A DNA stretch of 36,007 nt. Origin: Clostridia bacterium. GTDB lineage: Bacteria > Bacillota > Clostridia > Oscillospirales > CAG-272. The notes under the pieces are model-generated. The model made no database searches and was not told the DNA's origin. It saw only the letters and a program-made list of their open reading frames with translations. The stretch lies in the NCBI GenBank assembly GCA_017397175.1, contig JAFQKA010000002.1, positions 1-36,007 of the forward strand. The letters are read 5' to 3'. The number at the start of each line of letters is the position of its first letter. Positions within the stretch are counted from its first letter, which is position 1. Positions 4,736 through 12,206 of the stretch are shown here, piece by piece. The position numbers and the translations under genes are program-made.

Positions 4736-6970
4736 TTGAAATTCTCTTGCAATTTCCTGCAGTCTGCGCTCCGCCTCGTCGGCGCGGAGACGGTCGGCAC
4801 TGTAGGAACGGCGCAAAAGCTCACCGGGAATATACTCATCGTATTTCTCAAATACGGGCATCTCGGTGCCGCCCACAAGGGCATCGCAGTCAATGCCGAA
4901 GTCTCTTGCACGTTCGGAAAGCCGCAAAATAAATTCCCGCTCGTCGCACTCCATTTTCATGGATATGAAATAACAGCCCTCAAATTCAATGTTTGAGATC
5001 TTAAAATCCTTTGCGTTCAAAGCAATGTACTTACGCAGAGTTCTGAATGAGCGTGTTCCGAGCCAAGGGAAAATGCAATAGCTGTAGCCGCCAAGGTGAA
5101 CCACCGAGCGCCGAAGCATACCCGTATTGCGTGCCAGATGCCTCGCCACGTCAAGTCGGTGACGGGCGTTTTCCTTCAAATAAGGATAGACAGTATCCTC
5201 CTCCAGCACACGCTTCATACGTTCAAGGATCTTGGTATGTATCTCACCGTAGTCGCCGGGCCAGGATACCTCCATCTTTCCCTCAACTGATCTGACGTAA
5301 ATAAGCTTTCTGGGAATATCAAGCTCCTCAACCTCCCATACTCTGCCCGCCAAAGCAAAGCGGTCGCCCACGGGAGGGGGTGTTGTGATAGTGCCTATCT
5401 CGTCCGATTCGCAGCGGACGGTGTAGTCCTCACTGTCCTTAAACACAGCGTAGAACTTGAAGCTGTTGAGCAGCCTTTCTCCTGCCAGTCCTACGATGAG
5501 TCCCTTCTCCTCGGTCATTTCAAGGTAATCGTTTTTCAGCATTGAAATGATAAGAGTTTTGTAGTCCTCCTTCGTTATCTCTTCAAAAGGAGGCAGGGAC
5601 AGTATCTTATCGGCAAGCTGCTTTGGGGTCAGCTCGCCAGAGGACGCGCAAACACTCAGAGTCTGCTGGAAAAGCAGGCTCATGGGCATTTTTTTGCGGT
5701 TAGGAGGCTCGATAAACCTCTCCTCAATATAGAGCTGAATTATGGCAATAGCCCGCAGAAGTCCCCAAGGAATAAGCTGTGGCAAAGGGGTGTTGGGAAG
5801 CGGATTTTCCTCGCGGAAAACCATCATCATCTCGGGCGGCTCGCCTCTCCGCCCGCTTCGTCCCAGCCTTTGCAAAAAGGAGGACACGGAATTGGGCGCT
5901 TCGTTCTGAAGTATGCGTTCAAGCCGTCCGATGTCGATGCCAAGCTCCATTGTTACCGTGGCGCAGGTGACCGCCATTTTTTCCTCGTCCTTCATCTTCT
6001 CCTCCGCCTCCTCTCGAATTGAAGCGGACAGATTTCCGTGGTGGATCAGAAAAATATCGGGATCGCCTCGCTTTTTGGCGATCTGTCGCATAGTCGCGGT
6101 AACGTACTCGGTCTCCTCCCGCGAATTTGAGAAGACCAGGGACTTTTTGTTCTTAACGCAATCGTACATATATTCGTAGCCGGGATCAAGCTGAGCTATG
6201 CTCGGCTTTGCCTCGCCGCGCTCGGCACCGTTATCCTGCGGTTGCTCTGCGTTTCTGTCCTGAATATAAAAATGCTCAAGTCCCAGTCTCCACGTGATCT
6301 TTGATTGAGGAAACAGAGGTATATCCGTTTCCCTGCCCGTGCCGCCCGACAGCCACTGAGCCGCCTTTTCGGGATCGCCAACGGTGGCGGAAAGCCCCAC
6401 ACGGCGCGGAATATGCCCTATGAGATGGGCAAGCCTGCAAAGCTGACAGATTATCTGATTTCCTCTGTCCGTGCCTGTCAGAGTGTGAATTTCGTCCAGG
6501 ACAACGTATCTCAGATCATGAAAAAGACGCACCATGTCGTTGGAGCGGTTTATAAGCATACTTTCAAGGCTCTCGGGGGTTATCTGAAGGATTCCCGAGG
6601 GCTTTTCAAGCAGCTTTTTCTTGTGGGACGCGGCAACGTCGCCGTGCCAATGGGTAACGGTGATCCCCGTGCTTGAAAGAAGCTCATCAATACGTGAAAA
6701 CTGATCGTTTATAAGGCTTTTCAGCGGCGCAATATAAAGAACCCCAATGCTTGCCGACGGCTTTTCGTAAAGCTCGGTCAGAATAGGGAAAAATGCCGCC
6801 TCGGTCTTGCCGCTGGCAGTAGCGGAGGTCAACAGCAGGTTGCGATCGGTCTCAAAGATGGTCTTGGCCGCGCTCATCTGCACCTCTCGCAGGCTGTCCC
6901 AACCGCGGGAATATATATATTCTTGGATAAAATCCGGGAATCTCGAGAAAATTCTGTCTGCCTCGGTCAT
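4733..6970 (-). CDS. Lhr-like DEAD/DEAH-box helicase
   Basis: A 745-residue superfamily 2 helicase. Visible motifs: Walker A TASGKT (51-56), DEIH Walker B (159-162), SAT (194-196) and motif VI QRLGRSGRRG (367-376). The C-terminal half (about 400-745) has the winged-helix and Lhr-core-like segments typical of Lhr-type repair helicases, though it is shorter than the roughly 1500-residue Lhr of actinobacteria and enterobacteria. Lhr enzymes translocate 3'-5' on single-stranded DNA and unwind duplexes; an exact role here is not evident. The start has a perfect AAAGGAGG site. It is the second gene of an operon, 16 nt behind the acyltransferase gene, an odd functional pairing. Confidence 0.9.
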   Translation of the reverse strand: MTEADRIFSRFPDFIQEYIYSRGWDSLREVQMSAAKTIFETDRNLLLTSATASGKTEAAFFPILTELYEKPSASIGVLYIAPLKSLINDQFSRIDELLSSTGITVTHWHGDVAASHKKKLLEKPSGILQITPESLESMLINRSNDMVRLFHDLRYVVLDEIHTLTGTDRGNQIICQLCRLAHLIGHIPRRVGLSATVGDPEKAAQWLSGGTGRETDIPLFPQSKITWRLGLEHFYIQDRNAEQPQDNGAERGEAKPSIAQLDPGYEYMYDCVKNKKSLVFSNSREETEYVTATMRQIAKKRGDPDIFLIHHGNLSASIREEAEEKMKDEEKMAVTCATVTMELGIDIGRLERILQNEAPNSVSSFLQRLGRSGRRGEPPEMMMVFREENPLPNTPLPQLIPWGLLRAIAIIQLYIEERFIEPPNRKKMPMSLLFQQTLSVCASSGELTPKQLADKILSLPPFEEITKEDYKTLIISMLKNDYLEMTEEKGLIVGLAGERLLNSFKFYAVFKDSEDYTVRCESDEIGTITTPPPVGDRFALAGRVWEVEELDIPRKLIYVRSVEGKMEVSWPGDYGEIHTKILERMKRVLEEDTVYPYLKENARHRLDVARHLARNTGMLRRSVVHLGGYSYCIFPWLGTRSFRTLRKYIALNAKDFKISNIEFEGCYFISMKMECDEREFILRLSERARDFGIDCDALVGGTEMPVFEKYDEYIPGELLRRSYSADRLRADEAERRLQEIAREFQ

Positions 6971-6986
6971 ATGTCCTCCTTTCAGA

Positions 6987-8270
6987 TCAGTCGGAGCTTT
7001 TCTCAGCCCTTTGTTTCATTTTTATCTTATAAAGCTCCTCTGCGGCAAGACGCGTCTTTGCAACAACGTCACACCCCTTCGGGAAGCAGTAATAGAGCCG
7101 TTTACGGTCTCCTATGCATATAACGTCGCCAATTTCGTACCAGAAATAGTCGGCGTAAAGTGAATAGGAAAAAACGGGAGTCTGACGGTATTCAAGCTGA
7201 CCGTCACAGCCCGTCAGCACAAAGCCATTCTCATCGTGAACGAGTCTTCCCTCGCCCACGCGATAAATTGCCTTGTAGTCCGCCATTACGCAGATCTCAA
7301 CGGGGATATCCAGCTTGTATTCGCCGCGCTTGATCTCATCGCGCACCTGATCGCGTTCCCACTTATACCAGTCGGGCACGTGGGTGAATTTTGCTTCGAC
7401 CTTGTCGCAGGAAAGGCTTCCGTCCTCGCAAAGTGTGTAAGACACTCCACACTCTTGGCATTTAACGGTGATTCCCTTACCCACCATTTTGCCCTCAGTC
7501 ATGCAGTGTGGGCACTTGTAGAGCACGCGGTTGAGACCGTCAGCACGAAAAGGCTCGGTGATCTTAATACCGTTTTCCTTTTGCCATGCAAAATTATCAA
7601 AGCTGAATTCCCCTTGGATACGCTCGTTTATCTCCAGCTCAGTAAGGGTCTTTGCCTCCTCGGGAGAAATGAGGTATTTTACATGCGCGCCGACTTTGAC
7701 CTTTCTTATTTGAAGCTCATTGTAAAGAGGATTTTTCAAATAATTTCCGTACGTTATCATGGTCACAACGGGGACCTTGAGAAGTTTCACAAGCCCGCCC
7801 AAGCTTGACGGCAAAGGCGTTGCGGTGCCGTCAAAGGAATAGCTTGCCTCGGGGTACATAAGGATCGAGGTTCCGAGTGTCTTTAGAGCGTATGACATAT
7901 CCCTGATAAGATTCATGTCGGGAACGAATTTTTGCGTCGGGATACAACCGATTGAACGCATGAGAAATTCCTTTCCCACAAAGCCGTCCGAGGTGCAGAC
8001 AATAGAAAGTGACCGAGGATAAAAATAATGCTCTGCCATTTCCAGATCCAAAAAACAGGAATGGTTCATCAATATAAGCGCAGGCTCTTTTTTTCCCAGC
8101 TTTTCCATGCCCGATTCGGTGAAACGTGCGCCAAGCCTGAAAAGGTCAAAGGCGGAAAACGCCTTGATTATCCACTTCAAAATAAAAAGCGGTTTTCTTG
8201 GTTTTTTGCGCGGGGGCACGGGAATCTCCAGAACCTTTTCATAAGCTTTGTTTTTTTGCTTGATCTTCAT
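6987..8270 (-). CDS. PlsC-like acyltransferase with C-terminal zinc ribbon
   Basis: A 427-residue protein. Residues about 25-220 form a glycerolphosphate acyltransferase (PlsC-type) domain: NHSCFLD gives the H-x4-D catalytic motif (His70, Asp75), and YPEASYS (139-145) is the substrate-binding block. PlsC proteins move an acyl chain to lysophosphatidate at the membrane. After it come two cysteine pairs, CPHC (253-256) and CQEC (271-274), a zinc ribbon, and about 150 residues I cannot place. PlsC proteins are usually about 200-250 residues, so this is a fusion, and its acceptor may differ from lysophosphatidate. It is first in an operon with the helicase gene and has a good promoter. TTGGAG lies before the ATG. 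Confidence 0.8.
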   Translation of the reverse strand: MKIKQKNKAYEKVLEIPVPPRKKPRKPLFILKWIIKAFSAFDLFRLGARFTESGMEKLGKKEPALILMNHSCFLDLEMAEHYFYPRSLSIVCTSDGFVGKEFLMRSIGCIPTQKFVPDMNLIRDMSYALKTLGTSILMYPEASYSFDGTATPLPSSLGGLVKLLKVPVVTMITYGNYLKNPLYNELQIRKVKVGAHVKYLISPEEAKTLTELEINERIQGEFSFDNFAWQKENGIKITEPFRADGLNRVLYKCPHCMTEGKMVGKGITVKCQECGVSYTLCEDGSLSCDKVEAKFTHVPDWYKWERDQVRDEIKRGEYKLDIPVEICVMADYKAIYRVGEGRLVHDENGFVLTGCDGQLEYRQTPVFSYSLYADYFWYEIGDVICIGDRKRLYYCFPKGCDVVAKTRLAAEELYKIKMKQRAEKSSD

Positions 8271-8310
8271 TTTTACTCCAATCTGTCTCGCAGAGGATTT
8301 TCATAACACC

Positions 8311-8339
8311 ATTATAATATACAAATGAGTTTTTTTCAA
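8311..8339 (-). promoter_or_regulatory. Promoter of the acyltransferase-helicase operon
   Basis: Minus strand -35 TTGAAA (8334-8339), 17-base spacer, -10 TATAAT (8311-8316), 40 nt before the start codon. Confidence 0.85.
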
Positions 8340-8411
8340 GAAAAAAATCATGGAATGTTAACATTTTAACTCCACAGTGGACAACATCCTCAGCGTCTCG
8401 CCCTACCCAAA

Positions 8412-8478
8412 ATTGTGTTCGACCGTGGCGAACACACGATAAATGAAAAAGGACGGCTTTGCCGCTCTCAAACTAAAC
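8412..8478 (-). repeat. Truncated third copy of the B repeat unit
   Basis: On the minus strand this holds the tail GTTTAGTTTGAGAGCGGC, the GCCGTCC-TTTTT stretch, then GTGTTCGCCACGGTCGAACAC, after which the element stops: AATTTTGGG replaces the P2 hairpin. It marks the outer end of the tandem array. From here to the promoter at 8339 nothing else is recognised. Confidence 0.65.
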
Positions 8479-8578
8479 GGGGGTCTGAACCCACGTTTGC
8501 GCGACCGCTTTATTTAAATCGTTTGTTCAGCGACGCAAACTTTTCATGTTTGCAAAGCAAACATGAGTGGGTTCGACC
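8479..8578 (-). repeat. Structured tRNA-adjacent repeat, copy B2
   Basis: Same three-armed fold as the A copies, on the minus strand. P1 pairs GGTCGAACCCAC with GTGGGTTC plus GACC around one bulged A. P2 is CATGTTTGC-TTT-GCAAACATG. P3 pairs GTTTGCG with CGCAAAC around exactly 32 nt whose sequence differs from the A copies. The 16-mer GCGCAAACGTGGGTTC is identical to copy A2. P1 carries GACC where the A copies have GAGCC, matching the T-loop of tRNA-His instead of tRNA-Gly. Confidence 0.8.
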
Positions 8579-8632
8579 GTGGCGAACACACGATAAATGA
8601 AAAAGGACGGCTTCGCCGCTCTCAAACTAAAC

Positions 8633-8732
8633 GGGGGTCTGAACCCACGTTTGCGCGTTCATTTTTCTCAAACCGTTTGTCATCAAACGCAAACTTATCA
8701 TGTTTGCAAAGCAAACATGAGTGTGTTCGACC
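8633..8732 (-). repeat. Structured tRNA-adjacent repeat, copy B1 (next to tRNA-His)
   Basis: Element nearest tRNA-His, in tRNA orientation and the same 100-bp length as B2. P1 has one mismatch (GGTCGAACACAC with GTGGGTTC). P2 is the same CATGTTTGC hairpin. P3 (GTTTGCG/CGCAAAC) again encloses 32 nt, but these differ from B2 at many positions while forming their own nested hairpin CGTTTG-ATGA-CAAACG. Flanking hairpins and tails are nearly identical between B1 and B2. Confidence 0.8.
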
Positions 8733-8748
8733 GTGGCGAACACACGAT

Positions 8749-8785
8749 AAATGAAAAAGGACGGCAAAGCCGTCCTTTTTCATTT
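8749..8785 (-). terminator. Terminator of the tRNA-His cluster
   Basis: Perfect 17-bp inverted repeat AAATGAAAAAGGACGGC (8749-8765) around AAA, with the T-rich arm downstream in tRNA direction. It begins one base past the encoded CCA of tRNA-His. A degenerate version with short GGC/GCC stem recurs between B1 and B2 near 8597-8620. Confidence 0.85.
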
Positions 8786-8786
8786 A

Positions 8787-8863
8787 TGGGGTGAGCGATG
8801 GGGGTCGAACCCACGACCTCCAGGGCCACAACCTGGCGCTCTAACCAACTGAGCTACGCCCAC
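8787..8863 (-). tRNA. tRNA-His(GTG)
   Basis: Complete minus-strand cloverleaf: acceptor GTGGGCG/CGCTCAC, anticodon loop TTGTGGC on CCAGG/CCTGG, discriminator C as in bacterial tRNA-His, T-arm GTGGG-TTCGACC-CCCAT, CCA encoded at 8787-8789. It is last of three co-transcribed tRNAs. Confidence 0.97.
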
Positions 8864-8882
8864 CATATAAAAAATGTGCGCA

Positions 8883-8959
8883 TGGCGCACTTTGAGGGAC
8901 TCGAACCCCCGACCTACTGCTTAGAAGGCAGTTGCTCTATCCAGCTGAGCTAAAAGTGC
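8883..8959 (-). tRNA. tRNA-Arg(TCT)
   Basis: Complete minus-strand cloverleaf: acceptor GCACTTT/AAAGTGC, anticodon loop CTTCTAA on ACTGC/GCAGT, discriminator G, CCA encoded at 8883-8885. Middle of the tRNA operon. Confidence 0.97.
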
Positions 8960-8985
8960 AAGCACGCAACATTCGCCTTTCGGCG

Positions 8986-9059
<74 letters not shown>

Positions 9060-9089
9060 ATATTCTCGGCTTTTCAAAACCGCCCTGCT

Positions 9090-9118
9090 ATTTTATCACA
9101 ATTATTCCCTTTTGTCAA
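9090..9118 (-). promoter_or_regulatory. Promoter of the Gly-Arg-His tRNA operon
   Basis: Minus strand -35 TTGACA (9113-9118), 17-base spacer ending TGA, -10 TAAAAT (9090-9095), about 30 nt before tRNA-Gly(TCC). Confidence 0.9.
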
Positions 9119-9181
9119 GTCTTTTTTATAAAAAAGATGGGTTATTATTCTTTTTTATTTTGTTAATTTTCTTCCAAACTG

Positions 9182-9210
9182 TTGCAAATAACCTTTGTTT
9201 GTGGTAGAAT
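9182..9210 (+). promoter_or_regulatory. Promoter of yajC
   Basis: -35 TTGCAA (9182-9187), 17-base spacer ending GTGG, -10 TAGAAT (9205-9210). GGAGG follows at 9228-9232. Confidence 0.8.
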
Positions 9211-9240
9211 ATATCTACTTAATAATCGGAGGTACAAAAA

Positions 9241-9558
9241 ATGAACACCATTCTTCTTGAAGGAACAGGCGGCACCGGCGGCGGTCTCATGTATATTATT
9301 ATGATCGTGGCTATGCTCGCTATCCTTTATTTCTTTATGATCCGTCCCCAGAAAAAGCAGGAAAAGGAAACTGCTGCCATGAGAAACGCTCTGCAGGTAG
9401 GTGACGAGATCACGACCATCGGCGGCATTATCGGCAAGATCGTCAGCATCAAGGAAGAGACGATCATGATCGAAACAGGCCACGACAGAACAAAGATCCG
9501 TCTGCTCAAGAGCGCTGTCAGAAACGTTGACGTTAAGGCAGAGGACGCGCAGGACTGA
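9241..9558 (+). CDS. yajC: Preprotein translocase accessory subunit YajC
   Basis: A 105-residue protein with one membrane helix (about 16-34) followed by the family signature FFMIRPQKKQEKE and the conserved LQVGDEITTIGGIIGKI stretch in the small cytoplasmic domain. YajC associates with SecDF-YidC and supports Sec-dependent protein export. Length and order are normal. GGAGG lies 8 nt before the ATG. In many Clostridia yajC precedes a TIGR04086 gene and the SCIFF peptide genes; the first part of that order is kept here. secDF is not in the window. Confidence 0.97.
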   Translation: MNTILLEGTGGTGGGLMYIIMIVAMLAILYFFMIRPQKKQEKETAAMRNALQVGDEITTIGGIIGKIVSIKEETIMIETGHDRTKIRLLKSAVRNVDVKAEDAQD

Positions 9559-9576
9559 TTTCTTTTAATCGGAATA

Positions 9577-9630
9577 AAAATCACCCCCTCGGCATTTACT
9601 TTAATGTAACTGTGTTTAGGGGGCGATTTT
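9577..9630 (+). promoter_or_regulatory. Long hairpin covering the ribosome site of the TIGR04086 gene
   Basis: AAAATC and CCCCCT (9577-9589) can pair with AGGGGG (9618-9623) and GATTTT (9625-9630) around a loop of about 28 nt. AGGGGG is the only Shine-Dalgarno-like sequence before ATG 9631, so the stem hides it. It might also act as a weak terminator for yajC. Confidence 0.5.
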
Positions 9631-10065
9631 ATGGCAAGCAATAAAAAGAAAAAGAACGTTGGATCCTTTGGGATTTTATCACTGCTCTTCTCTGCAGTAT
9701 TGGGCATCGTCGCAACGGCGGCAATCGCCGCGACTTTGACGATCATTCTCGGGCGTCTGTCATACGGCACCGAAGATCCTATGTTCTATGCCCCGCTTAT
9801 CGGAAGGGCTTCCCTTTATTTTTCCGTGTTTTTGGGTGGGCTTTTCTCAAATCTGCAAAGCAGACGTCATTTTGGCGCAACGATCATTCATGCCTGTGCG
9901 GTCATGCTCATATTGGCCGCTATCCGATTGATCGGAGGAGGTTCATTGGGACAAAATACGGTTTTGACGTTACTCGTGATTCCCTGCTCTCTTCTCGGCG
10001 GTGCTTTATGTTATTTGAAATTTCCCAAGAAAAGAAAGCCTAAGTTTAAAGGCAGAAGCAAATAA
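9631..10065 (+). CDS. TIGR04086 family membrane protein
   Basis: A 144-residue protein with a basic N-terminus (MASNKKKKN), four predicted membrane helices and a basic C-terminus (KFPKKRKPKFKGRSK). Length, topology and place directly after yajC fit the TIGR04086 family, found in Clostridia and often beside the SCIFF ribosomal peptide and its maturase. Its function is unknown. The ATG touches the hairpin at 9577-9630. Confidence 0.8.
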   Translation: MASNKKKKNVGSFGILSLLFSAVLGIVATAAIAATLTIILGRLSYGTEDPMFYAPLIGRASLYFSVFLGGLFSNLQSRRHFGATIIHACAVMLILAAIRLIGGGSLGQNTVLTLLVIPCSLLGGALCYLKFPKKRKPKFKGRSK

Positions 10066-10098
10066 AAATTCTCTTTTTGTCAAAAGAAGGAACAGAAA

Positions 10099-10509
10099 AT
10101 GATCTATTTATACAAGTACAACGGCAGAAAATGCTGTTACGATTCGAAAAGCGGTGCGGTGATCGAGCTGACCGCTCTGCAATATAAAATGATGGGTGCC
10201 ATAGAAGCTCCGTTGACCCCCGCCTGTCCCACTTCCCTGCGTTACGAGCTGGCAAAGTTCGACAGTGAGGACGTAAGTGAGGCTTATGACGAGCTATACG
10301 GCCTTTTCAGCGACGGCATACTTTTCGCTGAAGGAGACGGCAACACCGCCGTTCTTCGCGTCTCAGGCGATCATTCTACGACAGATGCAGACGAAGCAGA
10401 TCTGATCTTCTCATTTGCAAAAAGCGCGGGCATTGCCAAATATCGCATAGTCGGCGATCCCGATCCTGCCATCGCAAATGCGGCAGAAAAGAACGATCTC
10501 ACTGCATAA
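10099..10509 (+). CDS. Small protein like the N-terminal domain of SCIFF maturase (ScfB)
   Basis: A 136-residue soluble protein. Its first 80 or so residues (MIYLYKYNGRKCCYDSKSGA..., then a helical stretch ending EAYDELYGLFSDGILFAEGD) resemble the start of the radical SAM SCIFF maturase, where a peptide-recognition (RRE-like) domain precedes the enzyme. The radical SAM CxxxCxxC motif and all cysteine-rich parts are absent; residues 81-136 are unrelated. The place after yajC and TIGR04086 is where scfA-scfB sits in Clostridia, but no cysteine-rich SCIFF peptide is encoded here. It may be a shrunken maturase or a free recognition domain. AGAAGGA precedes the ATG. The assignment comes from remembered family features and context. 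Confidence 0.55.
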   Translation: MIYLYKYNGRKCCYDSKSGAVIELTALQYKMMGAIEAPLTPACPTSLRYELAKFDSEDVSEAYDELYGLFSDGILFAEGDGNTAVLRVSGDHSTTDADEADLIFSFAKSAGIAKYRIVGDPDPAIANAAEKNDLTA

Positions 10510-10510
10510 A

Positions 10511-10547
10511 AAACGCCGGGTCAAATCTTTGATTTGACCCGGCGTTT
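10511..10547. terminator. Bidirectional terminator between the yajC operon and the LRR gene
   Basis: AAACGCCGGGTCAAATC (10511-10527), loop TTT, and its complement (10531-10547), a perfect 17-bp stem with A-rich and T-rich ends. Genes converge on it from both sides. Confidence 0.9.
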
Positions 10548-10551
10548 CATT

Positions 10552-12072
10552 TTATGTAAGAAGATCTCCCGAGGGGACCTCAACGTCTCCTTGTTTTTTG
10601 TCGAAAATTCCGTCCGAGGGAATATCAACGTCCCCGCCGTAATCTCCCGTGTTTCCTCCGGGATTTTTCAGCTCAACGTCCCAATTTGCAATATACTGCG
10701 CCAGGAGAACGGAGTCCATTGCGTTGATCGATCCGTCTCCGTTGCAGTCCGCACCTATCAGATTGACCTGTATATCCCATCCGGCAATATGTTGAGCCAG
10801 AATAACCGCATCCGTTGCGTTTATCAGCTTGTCATCGTTCAGATCTCCTGCCATAGAATAGCTTCCGAATACAAGTCTGACCGTCTCAAGTATATCATTT
10901 CCTGCGCAGATCTCGACCTCCGAGGTCCACTCGGTATTCGAACCGCCGTAATAAACGATAAGAAGCTTAGAGCAATTGGAGAAAGCATAATCACCTATTG
11001 TCACGAGGGCCTGAGGGAAAGAAATGTTCAAAAGAACGTTATTACCCGCAAAGGCACCGTCACCTATGCTCGTAGTACCGCCTTTCAGCGTAACGGCAAC
11101 AGGGCAGTTGGAATCTCCCGCCACAGCACAATTTCCTATATAAAGAACGCCGCTCTCCCAGTTTGCGCTGTCATTATAATATCCCGTGGCAAAGAAGGCT
11201 CTCTTGCCGGATCTTTCAAGGGACTTGCCGCCTGTGATCGTCGTCAGCTTCATGCACTTGAAGAATGCGTTTGCGCCGATCTCCTTAACACCGTTGCCCA
11301 GTGCCACCGAGTTCAGATATCTGTTCCCCTCAAATGCAGACTCACCGATATATTCAAGCGAATCGCTAAAGGTATAGCTTTTCATGGCGGCGCAAAAGTA
11401 AAAAGCGTTTGCGCCTATGCGCTCAAGTGCCGCACCGCCGCTGACCGTTGCAAGCACACTGCAATAGGAAAACGCGTGATCGCCTATCGTCTTTGTGGCA
11501 GCGGGAATATTGAAGCTCTTTACCGAACTGCAACGGTAAAAGGCATAATTTCCGATGGAAGTGACGTTGTCTCCAATAGAAATCGTGGCCGCCATACAGT
11601 TATACGCAAAAGCGTTATCACCGATAGTTACAAGCTTTTCACCGCTGACAGAGGTCGCCGTATCGCAGCCGCTGAAGGCAAACGCACCAACCTCGGTCAC
11701 GCCGGGAAGCGAAATACTCTTCAGATTTCCACACCCCTCGAAGGCGCTTGCACCGACAGTTTTTACCGTGTTGCTCAGATAAAGTTCCTCAACACTACAG
11801 CTTCGAAAGGCGTTGCTTCCCACGTTTGTAATATTACCATAAAATCCAATGGTCTTTATCTTGTTGCGAACAGAAAACCAGGGCGCATCCTCGGCATTTT
11901 CAAAGTCTGTCATAGTTCCGACTCCGTTAAGCTCGAGAAATCCTGTGCTTTCGTTGAAATTCCAAACAATTCCCTTTCCTGCGCTCTCCGCTGCGCCGAC
12001 AGAAAGGACTAAAGCGGCAAAAAGCACCGCAATTATCACCGATAAAAAAATAACCTTTATTGTTCTTTTCAT
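10552..12072 (-). CDS. Secreted leucine-rich-repeat (BspA-type) protein with dockerin
   Basis: A 506-residue protein: signal peptide (about 1-28), a run of LRR_5/BspA-type repeats of about 23 residues (about 60-390, e.g. IGDNAFAYN, IGNYAFYRC), then a two-repeat dockerin (about 405-475: GDLNDDKLINATDAVILAQHI and ADCNGDGSINAMDSVLLAQYI). A Gly/Asp-rich tail ends in GDVEVPSGDLLT, matching the end of the dockerin protein at 2027-2389. BspA repeats mediate adhesion to host or substrate; the dockerin should tether it to a cohesin. The start is ATG 12072, with GGGGGA upstream; the TTG four codons earlier overlaps that site. Confidence 0.88.
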   Translation of the reverse strand: MKRTIKVIFLSVIIAVLFAALVLSVGAAESAGKGIVWNFNESTGFLELNGVGTMTDFENAEDAPWFSVRNKIKTIGFYGNITNVGSNAFRSCSVEELYLSNTVKTVGASAFEGCGNLKSISLPGVTEVGAFAFSGCDTATSVSGEKLVTIGDNAFAYNCMAATISIGDNVTSIGNYAFYRCSSVKSFNIPAATKTIGDHAFSYCSVLATVSGGAALERIGANAFYFCAAMKSYTFSDSLEYIGESAFEGNRYLNSVALGNGVKEIGANAFFKCMKLTTITGGKSLERSGKRAFFATGYYNDSANWESGVLYIGNCAVAGDSNCPVAVTLKGGTTSIGDGAFAGNNVLLNISFPQALVTIGDYAFSNCSKLLIVYYGGSNTEWTSEVEICAGNDILETVRLVFGSYSMAGDLNDDKLINATDAVILAQHIAGWDIQVNLIGADCNGDGSINAMDSVLLAQYIANWDVELKNPGGNTGDYGGDVDIPSDGIFDKKQGDVEVPSGDLLT

Positions 12073-12114
12073 AACATCCCCCAATTGCGAGATCGAAGTG
12101 AATATACCTGTTTT

Positions 12115-12143
12115 ATTCTACCATTTTTGTGCTTTGTTGTCAA
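12115..12143 (-). promoter_or_regulatory. Promoter of the LRR-dockerin gene
   Basis: Minus strand consensus -35 TTGACA (12138-12143), 17-base spacer ending ATGG, -10 TAGAAT (12115-12120). Confidence 0.9.
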
Positions 12144-12165
12144 CATATTTGTTAAATATATATAA

Positions 12166-12193
12166 AAGGCACCGCCAATTCAGGCGGTGCCTT
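12166..12193 (-). terminator. Terminator of the seven-gene sugar operon
   Basis: Minus strand AAGGCACCGCC, loop TGAATT, GGCGGTGCCTT, then TTATATATAT. It lies just after the stop of the last permease and is the only strong hairpin found from 12200 to 21080. Confidence 0.85.
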
Positions 12194-12206
12194 AAATTTT
12201 GGAATA

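Noticed and set aside
8412..8785. CRISPR array
   Set aside because: Units are about 155 bp, too long, with internal hairpins and no spacer-like unique segments of equal size; no cas genes are nearby.
10534..12012. Long plus-strand open frame opposite the LRR gene
   Set aside because: It is antisense to a repeat-rich gene with signal peptide, dockerin and promoter; the plus frame has no recognisable domain or ribosome site.
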